From assembly GCF_000027225.1 (NCBI RefSeq), contig NC_013892.1:3472001-3536000 (forward strand): a stretch of 64,000 bases of DNA. The letters run 5' to 3'. The notes beneath the pieces were generated by a model, which searched no databases, was not told the DNA's origin, and worked only from the letters and a program-made list of their open reading frames with translations. The stretch is from Xenorhabdus bovienii SS-2004. GTDB taxonomy: Bacteria > Pseudomonadota > Gammaproteobacteria > Enterobacterales > Enterobacteriaceae. Below, in pieces: positions 29,780 through 41,543 of the stretch (position 1 is its first letter; every line of letters begins with the position of its first letter). Both the position numbers and the translations under genes were made by a program.

Positions 29780-31240
29780 TTATACGAGATCAACAACAGC
29801 AGGGCGATTTATTTGAGCAACAGATTGTTTTTGATCAACAGACTGTTGCCCGAACCATGCTATCTGGTGGTGGAGTTGAGCCACCTCTCCCACCACCAGA
29901 AGTGCAGGCGATGGTGCTTTTTGTGCCAACCGATCCAGTTCGGATAGGGTTCCGGTCAGTACCTGCTGTTCTGGACGAGTTCCGCAGCCGATCACGGCTA
30001 CTGGGGTATTGGCATCTCGTCCGTGTGAAATCAATTTTTGGCTGATCAGGGCAGCTTTTATGATACCCATGTAAATTGCCAATGTTTGATTACCCCGCGC
30101 TAATGCAGGCCAATCCAGTTCATCGCCATTTTCACGGCAGTGTCCTGTAATAAAGGTGACACTTTGGGAGTGCTCTCTGTGTGTCAGTGGAATACCGGCA
30201 TAAGCAGAAGCGCCTACCGCTGCGGTAATACCGGGTACTACCTGAAAGGGAATACCCGCTTCAGCAGCAACCTGCAATTCTTCTCCACCACGACCGAAAA
30301 TGAATGGATCGCCCCCTTTCAGACGAACTACTTTTTTACCCTGACGCGCTAGTTTAATAATTAATGCATTAGTCTCTTCCTGAGCTACTGAGTGATTCCC
30401 TGCCCTTTTGCCAACACAGATTTGATCTGCATCGCGGCGTACCAATTCCAAAATATCTGCACTGACCAGATGGTCATAAAGCACAACATCAGCCTGCTGA
30501 ATCACTTGTAAACCTTTTAAGGTCAGCAATCCCGGATCGCCCGGCCCTGCTCCTACTAAAGCCAATTCGCCCTGTTTGCCGGCTGGCGCGAGTTGTTCGT
30601 TGGCTCGTTGTTCATCGATCAATTGTTCATCGAGTTGTGCTTCTGCCTGCTGTAGTTGTCCATTAGCTACCAATGTGGCAAAACGCCCATTCAAGGCTTT
30701 TTCCCAAAAGTGACGCCGCTGGCGTATGGAAGTCAGACGCTGTTTCACGCGCTCACGCCAGCGCCCTGCAATCTCTGCCATGATGCCAAGATGAAAGGGC
30801 AGTAGGGATTCCAGTTTTTCTCGCAGCAATTTTGCCAATACCGGGGATTTTCCTGCGGATGAAATCGCCACCATAATCGGAGAACGATCGATAATTGAGG
30901 GGAAAATAGCCGAGCAAAGCGGTTGATCATCCACTACATTGACCAAAATAGCGCGAGCATTGGCCTCAGCAAAAATATGCTGGTTCAAATCGTGGTCATC
31001 TGTTGCCGCAATAACCAAAAATACGCCATCAAGATATTCTGTTCGAAATCCACCCTGCCTCCATTCAAATTCCGCTTTTTGATAGCGTTGTTGCAGCTCA
31101 GAATGCAATTCAGGGGCGACTATTGTTAGCGACGCACCCGCACGTAGCAGCAGGCTTGCCTTACGAGCAGCTACCTCTCCACCTCCAACCAGCAATACAG
31201 GTCGGGATTTTAACTCAACAAATAAGGGTAAATAGTCCAC
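29780..31240 (-). CDS. cysG: Siroheme synthase CysG
   Basis: A 486-residue trifunctional enzyme that makes siroheme, the cofactor of sulfite reductase CysI. The N-terminal dehydrogenase/ferrochelatase has the NAD loop [13 protein letters not shown] (residues 15-27), the catalytic NVVDD (Asp104) and the SSAGKSP serine at 128. The C-terminal methyltransferase begins [18 protein letters not shown] near residue 227 and has [16 protein letters not shown]. Its position in the cys cluster, rather than with nirBD as in E. coli, links cofactor supply to sulfite reduction. The 256-base gap upstream of it probably holds a CysB-regulated promoter. Confidence 0.97.
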   Translation of the reverse strand: MDYLPLFVELKSRPVLLVGGGEVAARKASLLLRAGASLTIVAPELHSELQQRYQKAEFEWRQGGFRTEYLDGVFLVIAATDDHDLNQHIFAEANARAILVNVVDDQPLCSAIFPSIIDRSPIMVAISSAGKSPVLAKLLREKLESLLPFHLGIMAEIAGRWRERVKQRLTSIRQRRHFWEKALNGRFATLVANGQLQQAEAQLDEQLIDEQRANEQLAPAGKQGELALVGAGPGDPGLLTLKGLQVIQQADVVLYDHLVSADILELVRRDADQICVGKRAGNHSVAQEETNALIIKLARQGKKVVRLKGGDPFIFGRGGEELQVAAEAGIPFQVVPGITAAVGASAYAGIPLTHREHSQSVTFITGHCRENGDELDWPALARGNQTLAIYMGIIKAALISQKLISHGRDANTPVAVIGCGTRPEQQVLTGTLSELDRLAQKAPSPALLVVGEVAQLHHQIAWFGQQSVDQKQSVAQINRPAVVDLV

Positions 31241-31496
31241 GGTGACATGCCATCCAGTGTTAGAGTCCTCTCATAATTTTTTATTATTATGATGATGAAA
31301 GAATGAATATATGAGGCTGAGATCCGGTTATGAAATGACAAAAAGGAATTATTAGTTCCTGAATCGCATAAGCTGAATTTTTTAGTCTGTTAAAAAGTTA
31401 ACTATTCGGAATATTCAGGGTAAGGGCAGGCCGCCGCACCTCTTTTTTAAGCAGCACGCCCCAATAGAAATCCCTGACATCATCCGTCATATTGGC

Positions 31497-32231
31497 TTAG
31501 CTTTCGTGCAAACCACACTCACGTTTTAAGCCAAAAAAGCGGGTTTGCTCTTCGCTCATGCCCGGCTGCCACTTTTGAGTTGTATGGGTATCCCCCACAG
31601 AGAGGTAGCCCTGCTCCCATAGCGGATGGTATTCAAGACCCTGCTGCGCCAAATATTGATGCACTCGACGATTATCCCAATCAACAATAGGCAGAATTTT
31701 GAAAACATCGCGCTGAACGGCCAGCACAGGTAAATTAGCGCGACTTTCCGATTGCTGGCGGCGTAACCCTGCAAACCAGCTTTGTGCATGCAGTGATTTC
31801 AATGCTTGGTTCATCGGCTCAACTTTGTTGATCTGGTTATAGCGCTCAATGCCTTCCACTCCCTGTTCCCACAATTTGCCATAACGCGCTTCCTGCCAGG
31901 CAGGAGAAAGTTCTGCCCGGAAAACCGTCAAGTTCAGTTTCAGTTCGTCAGTCAGCTTATCGATAAATTGGTAAGTTTCGGGGAACAAATAACCGGTATC
32001 CGTGAGGATAACGGGAATATCAGGATATTCTTGTGTCACCAGATGCAGGCAGACCGCAGCCTGAATGCCAAAACTTGAAGAAAGCACGAATTCGCCAGAT
32101 AGATGTTCCAATGCCCAGCTAACACGCTGGCGGGCATCCAGTAATTCCAGTTGTTGATTGATGTCAGCTAATGCTTCGGCACGCTGATCATGATTCAATG
32201 CCAGCAATTCTGCTAAATGAAGCTGGCTCAT
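31497..32231 (-). CDS. cysH: Phosphoadenosine phosphosulfate reductase
   Basis: A 244-residue thioredoxin-dependent enzyme that reduces PAPS to sulfite. The PP-loop-like [15 protein letters not shown] and the [14 protein letters not shown] segment bind substrate. The C-terminal nucleophile motif ECGLHES has the catalytic Cys six residues from the end. The start overlaps the cysI stop by four bases, so cysJIH are translationally coupled. Confidence 0.98.
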   Translation of the reverse strand: MSQLHLAELLALNHDQRAEALADINQQLELLDARQRVSWALEHLSGEFVLSSSFGIQAAVCLHLVTQEYPDIPVILTDTGYLFPETYQFIDKLTDELKLNLTVFRAELSPAWQEARYGKLWEQGVEGIERYNQINKVEPMNQALKSLHAQSWFAGLRRQQSESRANLPVLAVQRDVFKILPIVDWDNRRVHQYLAQQGLEYHPLWEQGYLSVGDTHTTQKWQPGMSEEQTRFFGLKRECGLHES

Positions 32232-33958
32232 AACGCCTCCTGCCAGTCATAAAAATCAAGGGCTGAATTCAAGACAGGTTTGATAATGTCGGCACGAACC
32301 AAGAAATCCCCAAAGCATTCATGGACATTGCGTTCCGCTGACCAGCGACCAATCAATTCATCCAGTATCACCAGAATCTCCGCTGAAGTGATATTCTCCC
32401 TGTACATGCGGGGAATTCGGCTGCCAATCCGGTTTCCACCGAGGTGAAGGTTATAGCGATCCTGAGCTTTACCTACCAACCCTATTTCTGCCAGCATCGC
32501 CCTGCCGCATCCATTCGCGCAGCCCGTAACACGCAGGACGATATGTTCGTCAGAAACACCGTGTTTTTCCATTAATGCATCAACATAATCGACAAATGTC
32601 GGCAAGAAACGTTCGGCTTCCGCCATCGCCAATGGGCAAGTTGGAAATGAAACGCACGCCATGGAATGATGACGCAGGAATGTCACGCTATTATCTATTA
32701 AGCCGTGTGTGCGGGCGATTTCTTCAATGCGTGCTTTTTCGCTTTCTGGCACTCCCGCCACAATCAGGTTTTGATTGGCCGTCAGACGGAAATCACCTTT
32801 GTGGATTTTCGCAATTTCTGCGATCCCCGTTTTTAGCGGTTTACCGGGATAATCCAGCAAGCGGCCATTCTCAATAAACAAAGTCAGGTGCCATTGATCA
32901 TCTATGCCTTTCAACCAGCCAATTTGATCCCCGCGACCCGTAAATTCATACGGACGAATAGCCTCAAAGTGCACTCCTGCCCGTTTTTCTACTTCCTGTC
33001 TGAAGGTGTCGACACCAACTCGTTCAAGGGTATATTTGGTCTTGGCATTTTTTCGTTCTGTTCGGTTGCCCCAATCACGCTGTGTCGTCACCACGGCTTC
33101 TGCAATCGCCAATGTGTGTTTCAGTGGAATAAAACCAAACTCACTCGCCAGTCGAGGAAAAGTCTTCTTATCACCGTGGGTCATCGCTAATCCGCCACCC
33201 ACCAGCACGTTAAAGCCGATCAACTGGTCATTCTCTGCAATAGCGATAAAGTTCAGGTCATTAGCATGGAGATCGACATCATTTTGTGGCGGAATCACCA
33301 CGGATGTTTTGAATTTTCTAGGCAGATAAGTTGACCCAAGAATAGGCTCTTCATCGGTAGTCGCTACTTTTTCTTTATCCAGCCAGATTTCGGCATAAGC
33401 GCTCGTGCGTGGCAATAAGTGTTCCGATATCTTTTTCGCCCATTCATAAGCCTGCTGGTGCAAAGCCGATTGCACCGGATTTGATGTGCAAAGTACGTTA
33501 CGGTTGACGTCATTGGCCGTTGCCAATGAATCCAGCCCCATTTTTGCCAGCAACTGATGGGCAGGTTTTAGGTTGCTTTTCAAAATGCCATGAAACTGGA
33601 ACGTTTGTCGGTTGGTCAACCGGATGCTGCCGTATAAGGTATCTTCTGTCGCAAACTGATCAATACCCAGCCATTGACTGGGTGTGATAATGCCTCCTGG
33701 CAAGCGACAACGCAGCATCATAGCGTGACGGGGTTCAAGTTTTTGTTCCGTCCGCTCTGCTCTGATGTCACGGTCATCCTGTTGATACATGCCGTGGAAA
33801 CGGATCAGGAGAAAGTTATCCCCCTCAAACCCGCCTGTCAGCCCATTTTTTAAATCTTCGCTGATTGTACCCCGCAAATAGTCGCTATTTAATTTCATGC
33901 GTTCACTGTCAGCGAGTTTACCTTCAACCTTCAAAGGACCTTGTTTTTCATTGCTCAT
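32228..33958 (-). CDS. cysI: Sulfite reductase hemoprotein beta subunit
   Basis: A 576-residue siroheme and 4Fe-4S subunit that reduces sulfite to sulfide with six electrons from CysJ. The cluster/siroheme cysteines are in [12 protein letters not shown] and [12 protein letters not shown]. Substrate-binding arginines and lysines lie in [10 protein letters not shown], and [11 protein letters not shown] is intact. The start at 33958 is one base after the cysJ stop and gives the [10 protein letters not shown]-terminus; an in-frame ATG at 33970 lies inside cysJ. Confidence 0.97.
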   Translation of the reverse strand: MSNEKQGPLKVEGKLADSERMKLNSDYLRGTISEDLKNGLTGGFEGDNFLLIRFHGMYQQDDRDIRAERTEQKLEPRHAMMLRCRLPGGIITPSQWLGIDQFATEDTLYGSIRLTNRQTFQFHGILKSNLKPAHQLLAKMGLDSLATANDVNRNVLCTSNPVQSALHQQAYEWAKKISEHLLPRTSAYAEIWLDKEKVATTDEEPILGSTYLPRKFKTSVVIPPQNDVDLHANDLNFIAIAENDQLIGFNVLVGGGLAMTHGDKKTFPRLASEFGFIPLKHTLAIAEAVVTTQRDWGNRTERKNAKTKYTLERVGVDTFRQEVEKRAGVHFEAIRPYEFTGRGDQIGWLKGIDDQWHLTLFIENGRLLDYPGKPLKTGIAEIAKIHKGDFRLTANQNLIVAGVPESEKARIEEIARTHGLIDNSVTFLRHHSMACVSFPTCPLAMAEAERFLPTFVDYVDALMEKHGVSDEHIVLRVTGCANGCGRAMLAEIGLVGKAQDRYNLHLGGNRIGSRIPRMYRENITSAEILVILDELIGRWSAERNVHECFGDFLVRADIIKPVLNSALDFYDWQEAL

Positions 33959-33959
33959 A

Positions 33960-35762
33960 TTAGTAAACATCCCTTTGATAACGGCGCTCAAGGCGCAATT
34001 CACTCAAGAATTCATCAGCCTGTTCAGCATCCATGCCACCCTGTTGTGAAATGATATCCAGCAATGCCTGCTCCACATCTTTTGCCATACGATTGGCATC
34101 ACCACAGACGTACAAATGTGCACCATCCTGAACCCAGCGCCAGATTTCTTTTCCCTGCTCACGCAGTTTGTCCTGTACATAGATTTTATGTTGTTGATCC
34201 CGTGACCATGCCAAGTCAATGCGGGTCAGCAAGCCATCTTTGGCATAGCGCTGGAATTCAACCTGATAGAGAAAATCTTCAACGAAATGTGGATTACCAA
34301 AGAACAACCAGTTTTTGCCTTCAGACCCCTGATTGTCACGCTGTTGCAAAAATGCCCGAAACGGTGCAACTCCCGTACCCGGCCCAATCATAATGACAGA
34401 TGTCTGTGGATCGGCAGGTAAGCGAAAGTTATCGTTATGTTCGATAAAAATACGGATGTTGTCGTCTTCCTGCAATCGATCGGCCAGATAGCCCGATGCG
34501 CCCCCCGTACGGGCACGCCCTTCTATCTCATAGCGAACCACGCCAACCGTAACATGTACTTCATTTTTAACTTCAGTCTGTGAGGAGGAGATGGAATAGA
34601 GACGCGGCGTCAAGGGGCGTAGTAAGTCGATAAACTGCTGGGCTTCTGGATGTAAGGCCGCTTGCCTGACCATATCCACAATAGGCGTTTTTTGTGCGTA
34701 CTGTTGTAATGCCTGTTTGTCAGCAATTAAAGCGAAAAGTTTTTGATCTTTCGCCAATACCGCATATTTCTCAACAATTAATCCCGTATTCTGGGTCAGC
34801 TCAACATGGCTAATCAGCGCCTGACGCAGTGGCAGTGATTTCCCATGTACATTAACCTGCTCAGATCCGGTCAGCCAAAGCAATTCAATCAATTCATCCA
34901 CCAGTGCCGGATCATTTTCGAACCAGACACCCAGCGCATCTCCGGGCTGATAATGCAGGCCGGAATCCCCCAGATCAATTTCAATATGGCGAACATCTTT
35001 GTCTGAACCGCGCCCCGTTATTTTTTGGTTGGTCAGGAGCGAAGCGGTCAGTGGCGCGTCTTTGGTATAAGGGCTGGAAATGATTTCACTGACCGAACCC
35101 GCTTGATTGACAGTGATGCCGGCTTGTGTCTGGGCTGGCAGGCGCTGCTTTAAAACTTCCGTTATTTGTTGACGCCACTGTGCTGCCTGTTCTTGATATT
35201 CCACATCGACATCAATACGCTCCAGTAATCGTTGTGCGCCCAGTTCATTCAGGCGATGGTCAAAGTCTTTACCAGCCTGACAGAAGTTTTCATAAGAGGT
35301 ATCCCCCAGACCAAATACGGCATAAGCCGTCTCTTTCATTGATGGCGCTTTTTTGGAATTCAAATACTTATACAGTGCTACCGCTTCTTCGGCAGGTTCA
35401 CCTTCACCTTGTGTCGAAGCAATAATAATCAATACCCGTTCTTGTGCGATTTGCTTGAATTTATAATCGCCCGCATTAACCAAGTTCACATTTAGCTTTT
35501 CCGCCAACAACGAGTCTCTGAGTTGCTCGGCTAAACGACGGGCATTTCCTGTTTGTGAGGCAGAGATCAGTGTGACAGTTTCCGATATAGGGGCAGCTGG
35601 TGTAACGACTTCAGTTTGTGGCTTTTGATTTACCATTCCCCAGAAATAGCCCGATAACCACGCCAGTTGATGTGGAGAAAAATCACCGATTGCAGATTGC
35701 AGACGTGATAATTGTTCAGGAGAAACCGGTAGTAATGCAGTTGAAGGTGGTTTTGTGGTCAT
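33960..35762 (-). CDS. cysJ: Sulfite reductase flavoprotein alpha subunit
   Basis: A 600-residue NADPH-dependent diflavin reductase. It has an N-terminal flavodoxin domain ([16 protein letters not shown] near residue 65; [12 protein letters not shown]), a connecting/FAD domain (RLYSISSSQ) and an NADPH domain ([32 protein letters not shown]), ending in RRYQRDVY. The start at 35762 gives MTTKPPST, matching E. coli MTTQVPPS; 21 upstream in-frame codons have no family match. It heads cysJIH and is divergent from queD; the 258-base gap should hold a CysB-dependent promoter. Confidence 0.97.
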   Translation of the reverse strand: MTTKPPSTALLPVSPEQLSRLQSAIGDFSPHQLAWLSGYFWGMVNQKPQTEVVTPAAPISETVTLISASQTGNARRLAEQLRDSLLAEKLNVNLVNAGDYKFKQIAQERVLIIIASTQGEGEPAEEAVALYKYLNSKKAPSMKETAYAVFGLGDTSYENFCQAGKDFDHRLNELGAQRLLERIDVDVEYQEQAAQWRQQITEVLKQRLPAQTQAGITVNQAGSVSEIISSPYTKDAPLTASLLTNQKITGRGSDKDVRHIEIDLGDSGLHYQPGDALGVWFENDPALVDELIELLWLTGSEQVNVHGKSLPLRQALISHVELTQNTGLIVEKYAVLAKDQKLFALIADKQALQQYAQKTPIVDMVRQAALHPEAQQFIDLLRPLTPRLYSISSSQTEVKNEVHVTVGVVRYEIEGRARTGGASGYLADRLQEDDNIRIFIEHNDNFRLPADPQTSVIMIGPGTGVAPFRAFLQQRDNQGSEGKNWLFFGNPHFVEDFLYQVEFQRYAKDGLLTRIDLAWSRDQQHKIYVQDKLREQGKEIWRWVQDGAHLYVCGDANRMAKDVEQALLDIISQQGGMDAEQADEFLSELRLERRYQRDVY

Positions 35763-36020
35763 GATCCCGTGCCCTTTGCTATAGCCAATATCCATGATTT
35801 TGAAATCTATACATGGATTAATCATAAGGTTATCCCAGATAAGGAGGAGATTTTAAAGAAAGGTTTGCAATATCTCATAACTAAAATGCCTAACTTTATT
35901 TACAGATTTCATATATCGATAAAGTCGTTAAGCGTTGTGCTTTATTCCTCCAGAAAAATCACGTTATGCTTGTAAAGTTCAGGTAGAATAGCCGGCCTTT
36001 TGGAATCAGAGAAAAGCATC

Positions 36021-36386
36021 ATGAGCACTACCATCTTTAAAGATTTTCAATTTGAAGCGGCGCATCGCCTGCCGCATGTTCCGGAAGGACATAAATGTGG
36101 GCGTCTGCATGGACACTCATTCATGGTACGTCTGGAAATTACCGGAGAGGTTGATCCTCTCAGCGGATGGATCATGGATTTTGCCGATGTAAAAGTCGCA
36201 TTTAAGCCGATTTGGGAACGGCTCGATCATAACTATCTCAATGAAATTCCTGGGCTGGAAAATCCAACCAGCGAAGTTTTAGCTAAGTGGATCTGGGAAA
36301 AGCTAAAACCCACTCTGCTGCCCCAACTCAGTGCCGTCATGGTAAAAGAGACTTGTAGCGCAGGTTGTATCTATCGTGGCGAATAG
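36021..36386 (+). CDS. queD: 6-carboxytetrahydropterin synthase QueD
   Basis: A 121-residue zinc enzyme of queuosine synthesis that converts dihydroneopterin triphosphate to 6-carboxy-5,6,7,8-tetrahydropterin. Zinc ligands His15, His30 and His32 and the catalytic Cys26 are in FEAAHRLP and [12 protein letters not shown]. The start at 36021 matches E. coli; an upstream in-frame TTG is unlikely. It is convergent with queE, the next enzyme, across a perfect hairpin. Confidence 0.97.
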   Translation: MSTTIFKDFQFEAAHRLPHVPEGHKCGRLHGHSFMVRLEITGEVDPLSGWIMDFADVKVAFKPIWERLDHNYLNEIPGLENPTSEVLAKWIWEKLKPTLLPQLSAVMVKETCSAGCIYRGE

Positions 36387-36389
36387 AAT

Positions 36390-36416
36390 ACTCAGCACCA
36401 GATTCTGGTGCTGAGT
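36390..36416. terminator. Perfect palindromic hairpin between queD and queE
   Basis: ACTCAGCACCAGA (36390-36402) and TCTGGTGCTGAGT (36404-36416) form a 13-bp palindrome around one base, so the loop must open by a few pairs. It begins four bases after the queD stop and ends seven before queE. No long T-tract follows; it probably ends both transcripts. Confidence 0.65.
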
Positions 36417-36422
36417 GAAATA

Positions 36423-37094
36423 TCAGGCGATATTTAAGTATTTGTGTGTCTGCATCGAAAAACGCCAGTTACGGGCAATACAAGTTTCAATACACAGGCG
36501 GGTTGCTTCTTCTTTCTGACTGATGGGCTGTAAGGCAATAACCGGATCTGCCTTTTCATCGAGCATCGTCAGCAGTTCATCCAATGCTTCAATATCGCGC
36601 TCCCGCCCGACTGGGTGCTTGATTTCATTTGCACGGTTCATCGCTTCAGGTAATACCTGATATCCGCCACGCATTTTTACTTTCGGTGAAACTGTGACCC
36701 ACGTTTTTTCAGAACACTGGATCGCATGTGTACCACTGGTTTCTATCTGACACTGATAGCCTTCACTTTCCAATGTTTCGGTCAAGGGACGCAGATTATA
36801 CAGGCACGGTTCACCTCCGGTAACGACGATATGACGCGCCGTATAACCCTGACGGATGAATAAGTTAATAATTTGTCTTGCAGTGGCTGCTCCCCATGTA
36901 TCACTATCCTGCGATTTCACGAGGATGTTTTCCATAGGCTGTTGTTTATCAGCCTCTTTTTCCCACGTATGTTTGGTATCACACCAACTGCACCCTACCG
37001 GACATCCCTGTAAGCGGATGAAAACTGAAGGCACACCGGTAAACACACCTTCTCCCTGCAAAGTTTGAAAAATTTCATTTATTGGGTAAATCAT
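36423..37094 (-). CDS. queE: 7-carboxy-7-deazaguanine synthase QueE
   Basis: A 223-residue radical SAM enzyme that rearranges 6-carboxytetrahydropterin to 7-carboxy-7-deazaguanine in the queuosine pathway. The cluster motif is Cys31, Cys35, Cys38 (GCPVGCSWCDTKHTW); GGEPCLYNL and QIETSGTH bind SAM and substrate. It has the E. coli-type length. In E. coli QueE also blocks division under stress; whether this one does cannot be told from sequence. Confidence 0.96.
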   Translation of the reverse strand: MIYPINEIFQTLQGEGVFTGVPSVFIRLQGCPVGCSWCDTKHTWEKEADKQQPMENILVKSQDSDTWGAATARQIINLFIRQGYTARHIVVTGGEPCLYNLRPLTETLESEGYQCQIETSGTHAIQCSEKTWVTVSPKVKMRGGYQVLPEAMNRANEIKHPVGRERDIEALDELLTMLDEKADPVIALQPISQKEEATRLCIETCIARNWRFSMQTHKYLNIA

Positions 37095-37262
37095 AAAAAA
37101 ACTCTGGTTTTACTAAACTGCCGGGTATTATTACAGATATCTATCCCGCGAACATCCATCTTTATGGTATTGTACGGGGTTGCTTTTGCTGGTATTTGAC
37201 GCCAGACAGAGCATTGTATGCCTGAAATACTCTCTGGCATGAAAGATAGATGGGAATAACGA

Positions 37263-38651
37263 ATGCAACATAATGAAAATCAGCTTAAACAGGGTCTGAG
37301 CGTACGGCATATTCGCTTTATGGCTTTAGGCTCTGCAATAGGCACTGGGCTGTTTTATGGCTCGGCAGCGGCGATTCAGCATGCTGGCCCTGCTGTATTG
37401 CTGGCCTATTTAATCGGTGGTGCTGCTGTATTTATGGTGATGAGAGCACTTGGCGAAATGGCCGTTCACCATCCCGTTTCCGGTTCTTTTTCACAATATG
37501 CCAGCCATTATCTGGGACCATTGGCCGGCTTTCTGACCGGTTGGATTTATGTTCTTGAAATGCTGTTTGTTTGTCTGGCTGATATCACCGCATTCGGCAT
37601 GTATATGAGGCTATGGTTCCCACACGTCGATCAATGGATTTGGGTGCTGGGTATTGTATGTTTTATCGGTGCCCTAAATCTGTGCCATGTAAAAATATTC
37701 GGTGAAATGGAGTTCTGGCTTTCGATCGTCAAAGTTACCGCCATCATTGCTATGATTATCGGCGGCATCATAATTATGATCTACGGTTTTGGTCAATCAA
37801 CTGAACATGCTACCGGTATTTCCAATTTATGGGAGCATGGCGGCTTCATGCCAAATGGTATCAGTGGGGTGGTTGCCTCATTCGCAATTGTTATGTTCGC
37901 TTTTGGTGGCATAGAAGTGATCGGTATTACTGCCAGTGAAGCGAAAAACCCAGAAAAAACGATTCCTAAAGCAATCAATGCCGTTCCATTCCGTATTTTG
38001 ATCTTCTATGTCCTGACGTTGTGTATTCTAATGTGCATCTATCCATGGAATCAGATTGATCAGAATGCAAGCCCATTTGTACAGATTTTTTCCAATCTGG
38101 GAATTAATTCAGCAGCGAATATTTTAAATGTCGTCGTGATTACTGCCGCTATTTCAGCCATCAACAGCGATATTTTTGGTGCAGGAAGGATGATGTACGG
38201 CATGGCTCAGGAAAGACAGGCTCCTGAAGCATTCAAGAAACTGACCCGTAATGGTGTACCGTGGATGACCGTGCTTGTCATGACTATAGTTCTATTACTT
38301 GGCGTATGGCTGAATTTCTTGATCCCTAATGATATTTTTATCCTTATCGCGTCTGTTGCAACATTTGCAACCGTCTGGGTATGGCTGATGATTTTAATTT
38401 CTCACGTTGCCATGCGCCGTCAAATGAGTGCAAAAGACATCAAGTCATTGAAATTTCCCGTTCCAATGTGGCCAATTGCGCCTGCAATTACGATCGTTTT
38501 CATGGTCGGTGTCATCATGTTGCTCGGCTATTTTGAGCAAACAAGGGATGCTCTGTATGTTGGGATAGGTTGGGTGTTAGTCCTCACACTGGCTTATTCT
38601 TTCTGTGTGAAGAAGAAATTATCAAAAAATCATCTTTCTACTAACCAATAA
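37263..38651 (+). CDS. proY: Amino acid permease, ProY-like
   Basis: A 462-residue, 12-helix inner-membrane permease of the amino acid transporter family. The N-terminus [23 protein letters not shown] is the family signature, and [26 protein letters not shown] is the second conserved block. It is closest by eye to E. coli ProY (cryptic proline permease) and to the related HutT. Substrate therefore remains open between proline and other neutral or aromatic amino acids. The leader contains inverted segments around 37200-37240 (GCCAGA ... TCTGGC). It is flanked by queE (divergent) and yafD (convergent). Confidence 0.8.
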   Translation: MQHNENQLKQGLSVRHIRFMALGSAIGTGLFYGSAAAIQHAGPAVLLAYLIGGAAVFMVMRALGEMAVHHPVSGSFSQYASHYLGPLAGFLTGWIYVLEMLFVCLADITAFGMYMRLWFPHVDQWIWVLGIVCFIGALNLCHVKIFGEMEFWLSIVKVTAIIAMIIGGIIIMIYGFGQSTEHATGISNLWEHGGFMPNGISGVVASFAIVMFAFGGIEVIGITASEAKNPEKTIPKAINAVPFRILIFYVLTLCILMCIYPWNQIDQNASPFVQIFSNLGINSAANILNVVVITAAISAINSDIFGAGRMMYGMAQERQAPEAFKKLTRNGVPWMTVLVMTIVLLLGVWLNFLIPNDIFILIASVATFATVWVWLMILISHVAMRRQMSAKDIKSLKFPVPMWPIAPAITIVFMVGVIMLLGYFEQTRDALYVGIGWVLVLTLAYSFCVKKKLSKNHLSTNQ

Positions 38652-38719
38652 GACTAGAAAAAGTGTCGGTACGTTAGAGCTGCCGGCGCTTTTCTTTATC
38701 TAGCCATTTCCTCCATCGT

Positions 38720-39565
38720 TTATAAAGAGAAATTAACAATTAATGGATTGTGATCAGAAGCCATTGTCGTTAAAACTGCCGCATTTAAAACTTTCAATTC
38801 ACGATAAAAAACAAAATCTAACGGTTTGCCAAAAACAATCGTTCGGTGATCATCATTAAAATAGACTTCTTTCAATTGCATACGCTGAGCAAAACGCACC
38901 AATACTCTCAACCGCCGATGGCTCCACGCATTAAAATCCCCAGCAAAAATCACGGGTCCATGATGCAAATTGATATGAATACCAATGTTATTCAATTGCC
39001 GACTGTAAACGTCAACACCAAAGCTAAAATTGATCGCATGCACGTTTATTACCATCAATTGACGATTATCTGGTAATGGATAAATCGTAATCAGTGAGGA
39101 TTTTGAGAGTCGCAGTATCGGCTCTTTTTCACGTAGTGGGTAGCAATAAACGGGAGAAGAAGATGCTAAGGTCATTACGCCAGATGGATGCTGAGGGATG
39201 GAAAATGCAGGGACTTGATCTGCAACTAACCCACTGACTGTAACGAATTTCAGTAAATCAGGCGTTGTTTGCGCTTCCTGCAATAAAATAAGCTGGCTGC
39301 TCTCAATCAAAGAACCCAAAACTTCTTGCCATGATGGACGCTGTTGTTTGTAAATATTCCAGATGGCAACACAAAGCTCATGATTGAAAGCAGGTAACGG
39401 TTGCCCATGTGGTAATGAATTGTCTTCAAGTAATCGTTTAGATGTAGGTAAAACCCGCTCTACTGGCTGATTTGCAACATACCGTATTGCATAGTTTTTT
39501 GGGGCTGAGTTTTTCTTAGCCCGCCTCCTTCTTGCATAGCTTCTAACCAAGCTAACCCCCGTCAC
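38720..39565 (-). CDS. yafD: Endonuclease/exonuclease/phosphatase-family protein YafD
   Basis: A 281-residue protein of the UPF0294/YafD group. It has the fold's motifs: [11 protein letters not shown] (Asn), [11 protein letters not shown] (Glu), [18 protein letters not shown] (Asp-x-Asn) and ASDHNPLIV (Asp-His). The sequence matches E. coli YafD along its length, for example [17 protein letters not shown] and [19 protein letters not shown]. It is about 15 residues longer at a basic N-terminus (YARRRRAKK). The substrate is not known. Confidence 0.92.
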   Translation of the reverse strand: MTGVSLVRSYARRRRAKKNSAPKNYAIRYVANQPVERVLPTSKRLLEDNSLPHGQPLPAFNHELCVAIWNIYKQQRPSWQEVLGSLIESSQLILLQEAQTTPDLLKFVTVSGLVADQVPAFSIPQHPSGVMTLASSSPVYCYPLREKEPILRLSKSSLITIYPLPDNRQLMVINVHAINFSFGVDVYSRQLNNIGIHINLHHGPVIFAGDFNAWSHRRLRVLVRFAQRMQLKEVYFNDDHRTIVFGKPLDFVFYRELKVLNAAVLTTMASDHNPLIVNFSL

Positions 39566-39631
39566 ATATCAACAACCTATTCATCTAATATGACATGTCA
39601 ATTATTGATTTCAATCTATTACGTACAAAAA

Positions 39632-39840
39632 GGTTCTGTCGCATTAACAGAGAAAATCTGAGTCAATGTGGGGTTCGTTGTATTTTATGCAGCATCGAAA
39701 CGAGCTCTATTCCCGCTAAAATCGTTTGGGCCCGGCGAAACGATTTAAAACCTAACATCGGCCGTATCAACGGGATAATGTAAACGTTTGAAGGCTTTTC
39801 GAATTAAATACACGGTTTGCTCTGCAAAAGGTCATATATT
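39632..39840 (-). pseudogene. IS6-family element relic
   Basis: The end GGTTCTGTCGCATTAACAG begins at 39632. On the minus strand the following sequence encodes RPMLGFKSFRRAQTILAGIE (approximately 39772-39690), the IS6 transposase C-terminus, nearly identical to the 21293 relic. After about 39775 it jumps to an N-terminal segment (RLHYPV-type, FKRLHY), so the middle is deleted. Not functional. Confidence 0.78.
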
Positions 39841-39904
39841 TTTCAATGAATGTAAGACTTTTGCTACGTTCTTTTAGAAAAACGAGCAAAAGTCGGTAAA
39901 ACAC

Positions 39905-40510
39905 TCACTCAAACATCGATAAATAACGATCTCTTGACCAGCGATAATATAAGGCCAGCTTATTATTAATTTCTTCTACATCGAATTTCTCAGGGGAAAA
40001 AACGTCATCAGGGGAAATATCAGCATCGCCATTAACCCATTCAAACATGTCCTGATAGTCTTCATGAGTGGGATCTTTAAGGATGTTAAGCAGTTCCATA
40101 TAGCCATATACCCCACCGGAATCTTCTGGTGGGCAGGCTTGTTCACCTTCAACGCAAAAAATAGGCATCGGCAATTTTTCGGGAGAATAGTTACTGTTTT
40201 CCAGTACAATCTCATGCTCCCAGCTGTCACCAAAATCATAAAGATAAGCAAACTTGCTGCCTTTGCGCTTGATTAGCGAATCCAGTTTGAATTTTCCTTC
40301 TTCCTGACCATTCTCCATTTCTTCCGGCATTTCGGTAAAGCGTTTGGCGCTAAAAATGAACTCGTGTAAGTGGCTGTCTTCCCAACCCATCACAGCTTGT
40401 ATCACATCGTGCAAACGATCCAATGAAATATTGGATGGAACAACAAAACGACGCCATATAACCGGTTCGGTTTCGGTAAGCGTAATTTTTAACTGATAAA
40501 ACTTTTCCAT
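39905..40510 (-). CDS. Plasmid pRiA4b ORF-3 family protein
   Basis: A 201-residue protein with the pRiA4b ORF-3 domain: YQLKITLTETEPVIWRRFVV, then LDRLHDVIQAVMGWEDSHLH and the YLYDFGDSWEHEI block, and GGVYGYMELLNILKDP in the C-terminal part. The family is common on plasmids and in accessory regions, sometimes fused to other domains; no biochemical role is established. It stands between an IS6 relic and a broken methionine aminopeptidase gene, so it is part of an accessory patch. The frame is intact with a good match at both ends. Confidence 0.88.
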   Translation of the reverse strand: MEKFYQLKITLTETEPVIWRRFVVPSNISLDRLHDVIQAVMGWEDSHLHEFIFSAKRFTEMPEEMENGQEEGKFKLDSLIKRKGSKFAYLYDFGDSWEHEIVLENSNYSPEKLPMPIFCVEGEQACPPEDSGGVYGYMELLNILKDPTHEDYQDMFEWVNGDADISPDDVFSPEKFDVEEINNKLALYYRWSRDRYLSMFE

Positions 40511-40688
40511 TTATCACCCCTATGAGTTGATGAATTGACGGGAAAGGGCTAAATATTCGCATATTTCCATTACGATATGAAGTGATCCTGACTAAAATTC
40601 GAACGATTTTTATATTGATAAAATTAGCTGTCCGCTATTTAGTTGATTTTTTAGCAACATTGTTTTACTGATATTCTTTATCATCAAT

Positions 40689-41213
40689 AGGTTCTACTAT
40701 GAATATATTGGCAGAAAAAAGGGATATTACGGCGACAGCAGTATTACGTTTTGTGTTGGTGACGTGCCTTCTCATGCCAAACGTTTGGTGAAAGTAACAC
40801 AAGAGTGTCTATATAAAGCTATTAAACTTGTGAAGCCTGGTATCACCTTGGGGGATATCGGTCATACGATACAGCAACATGCTGAGGCGAATAATTACAG
40901 TGTTGTGCGTGAATACTGTGGTCATGGCATCGGCCGTAATATGCATGAGGAGCCTCAAGTTCTGCATTATGGCAGTGCGGGAGAGGGAGTTGTGCTGGAA
41001 GAAGGTATGACGTTTACGATTGAGCCAATGATTAATCAGGGGAAAAAGGAGATAAAACAGCATAAGGATGGCTGGACAGTAATGACCAAGGATCATCGAT
41101 TATCAGCTCAATTTGAACATACTATTTTAGTTACCCGTAATGGTTTCAAGGTGTTGACTCTGCGAGACGAAGAACGTGAAATTTTTAAACGCTATATGAG
41201 CATCAATCATTAA
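40689..41213 (+). pseudogene. Methionine aminopeptidase remnant (N-terminal third missing)
   Basis: The open frame matches the C-terminal two thirds of type I methionine aminopeptidase. It runs KKGYYGDSSITFCVGDVPSH, then VREYCGHGIGRNMHEEPQV, GMTFTIEPMINQGKKE and SAQFEHTILVT, with metal-ligand Asp, His and Glu residues preserved. The region with the first metal-binding Asp (VNID-type) and the catalytic His is absent, and the preceding bases do not match the family. A product starting at the ATG at 40764 would be only 149 residues and lack part of the active site. Confidence 0.8.
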
Positions 41214-41267
41214 ATCTATTGGATATAGATATTGTTATTTTGTTAAGTTAATTGTTTTTCTGTCAAT

Positions 41268-41292
41268 AAATTCTCTTTTTCAAAGAGAATTT
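41268..41292 (+). terminator. Hairpin after the methionine aminopeptidase remnant
   Basis: AAATTCTCTTT (41268-41278) pairs perfectly with AAAGAGAATTT (41282-41292) around TTC. It is 55 bases after the remnant's stop. The rest of the 330-base gap up to 41544 is AT-rich with no gene seen. Confidence 0.6.
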
Positions 41293-41543
41293 ATTCCTTT
41301 GTGAAAAATATCATTTTTTTCGCATTGAAGACTGTAGTAAAATCGAGCTCATTTTATCGCCTGACAAAAATCAGTAAGTGATGAATGTAGTGCCCATGGT
41401 TTTTGTCGGGTTTTCATTTTCAACGACTTCTTTTTGTTATCGTTTATCCTGAATGATCTCGCAATAAATGGATAGGGTTTGGAGTCAAAACGATTGACGC
41501 TAGCAAAAATTTATCTACGGTTATCTAAAATAACAGGAAATTT

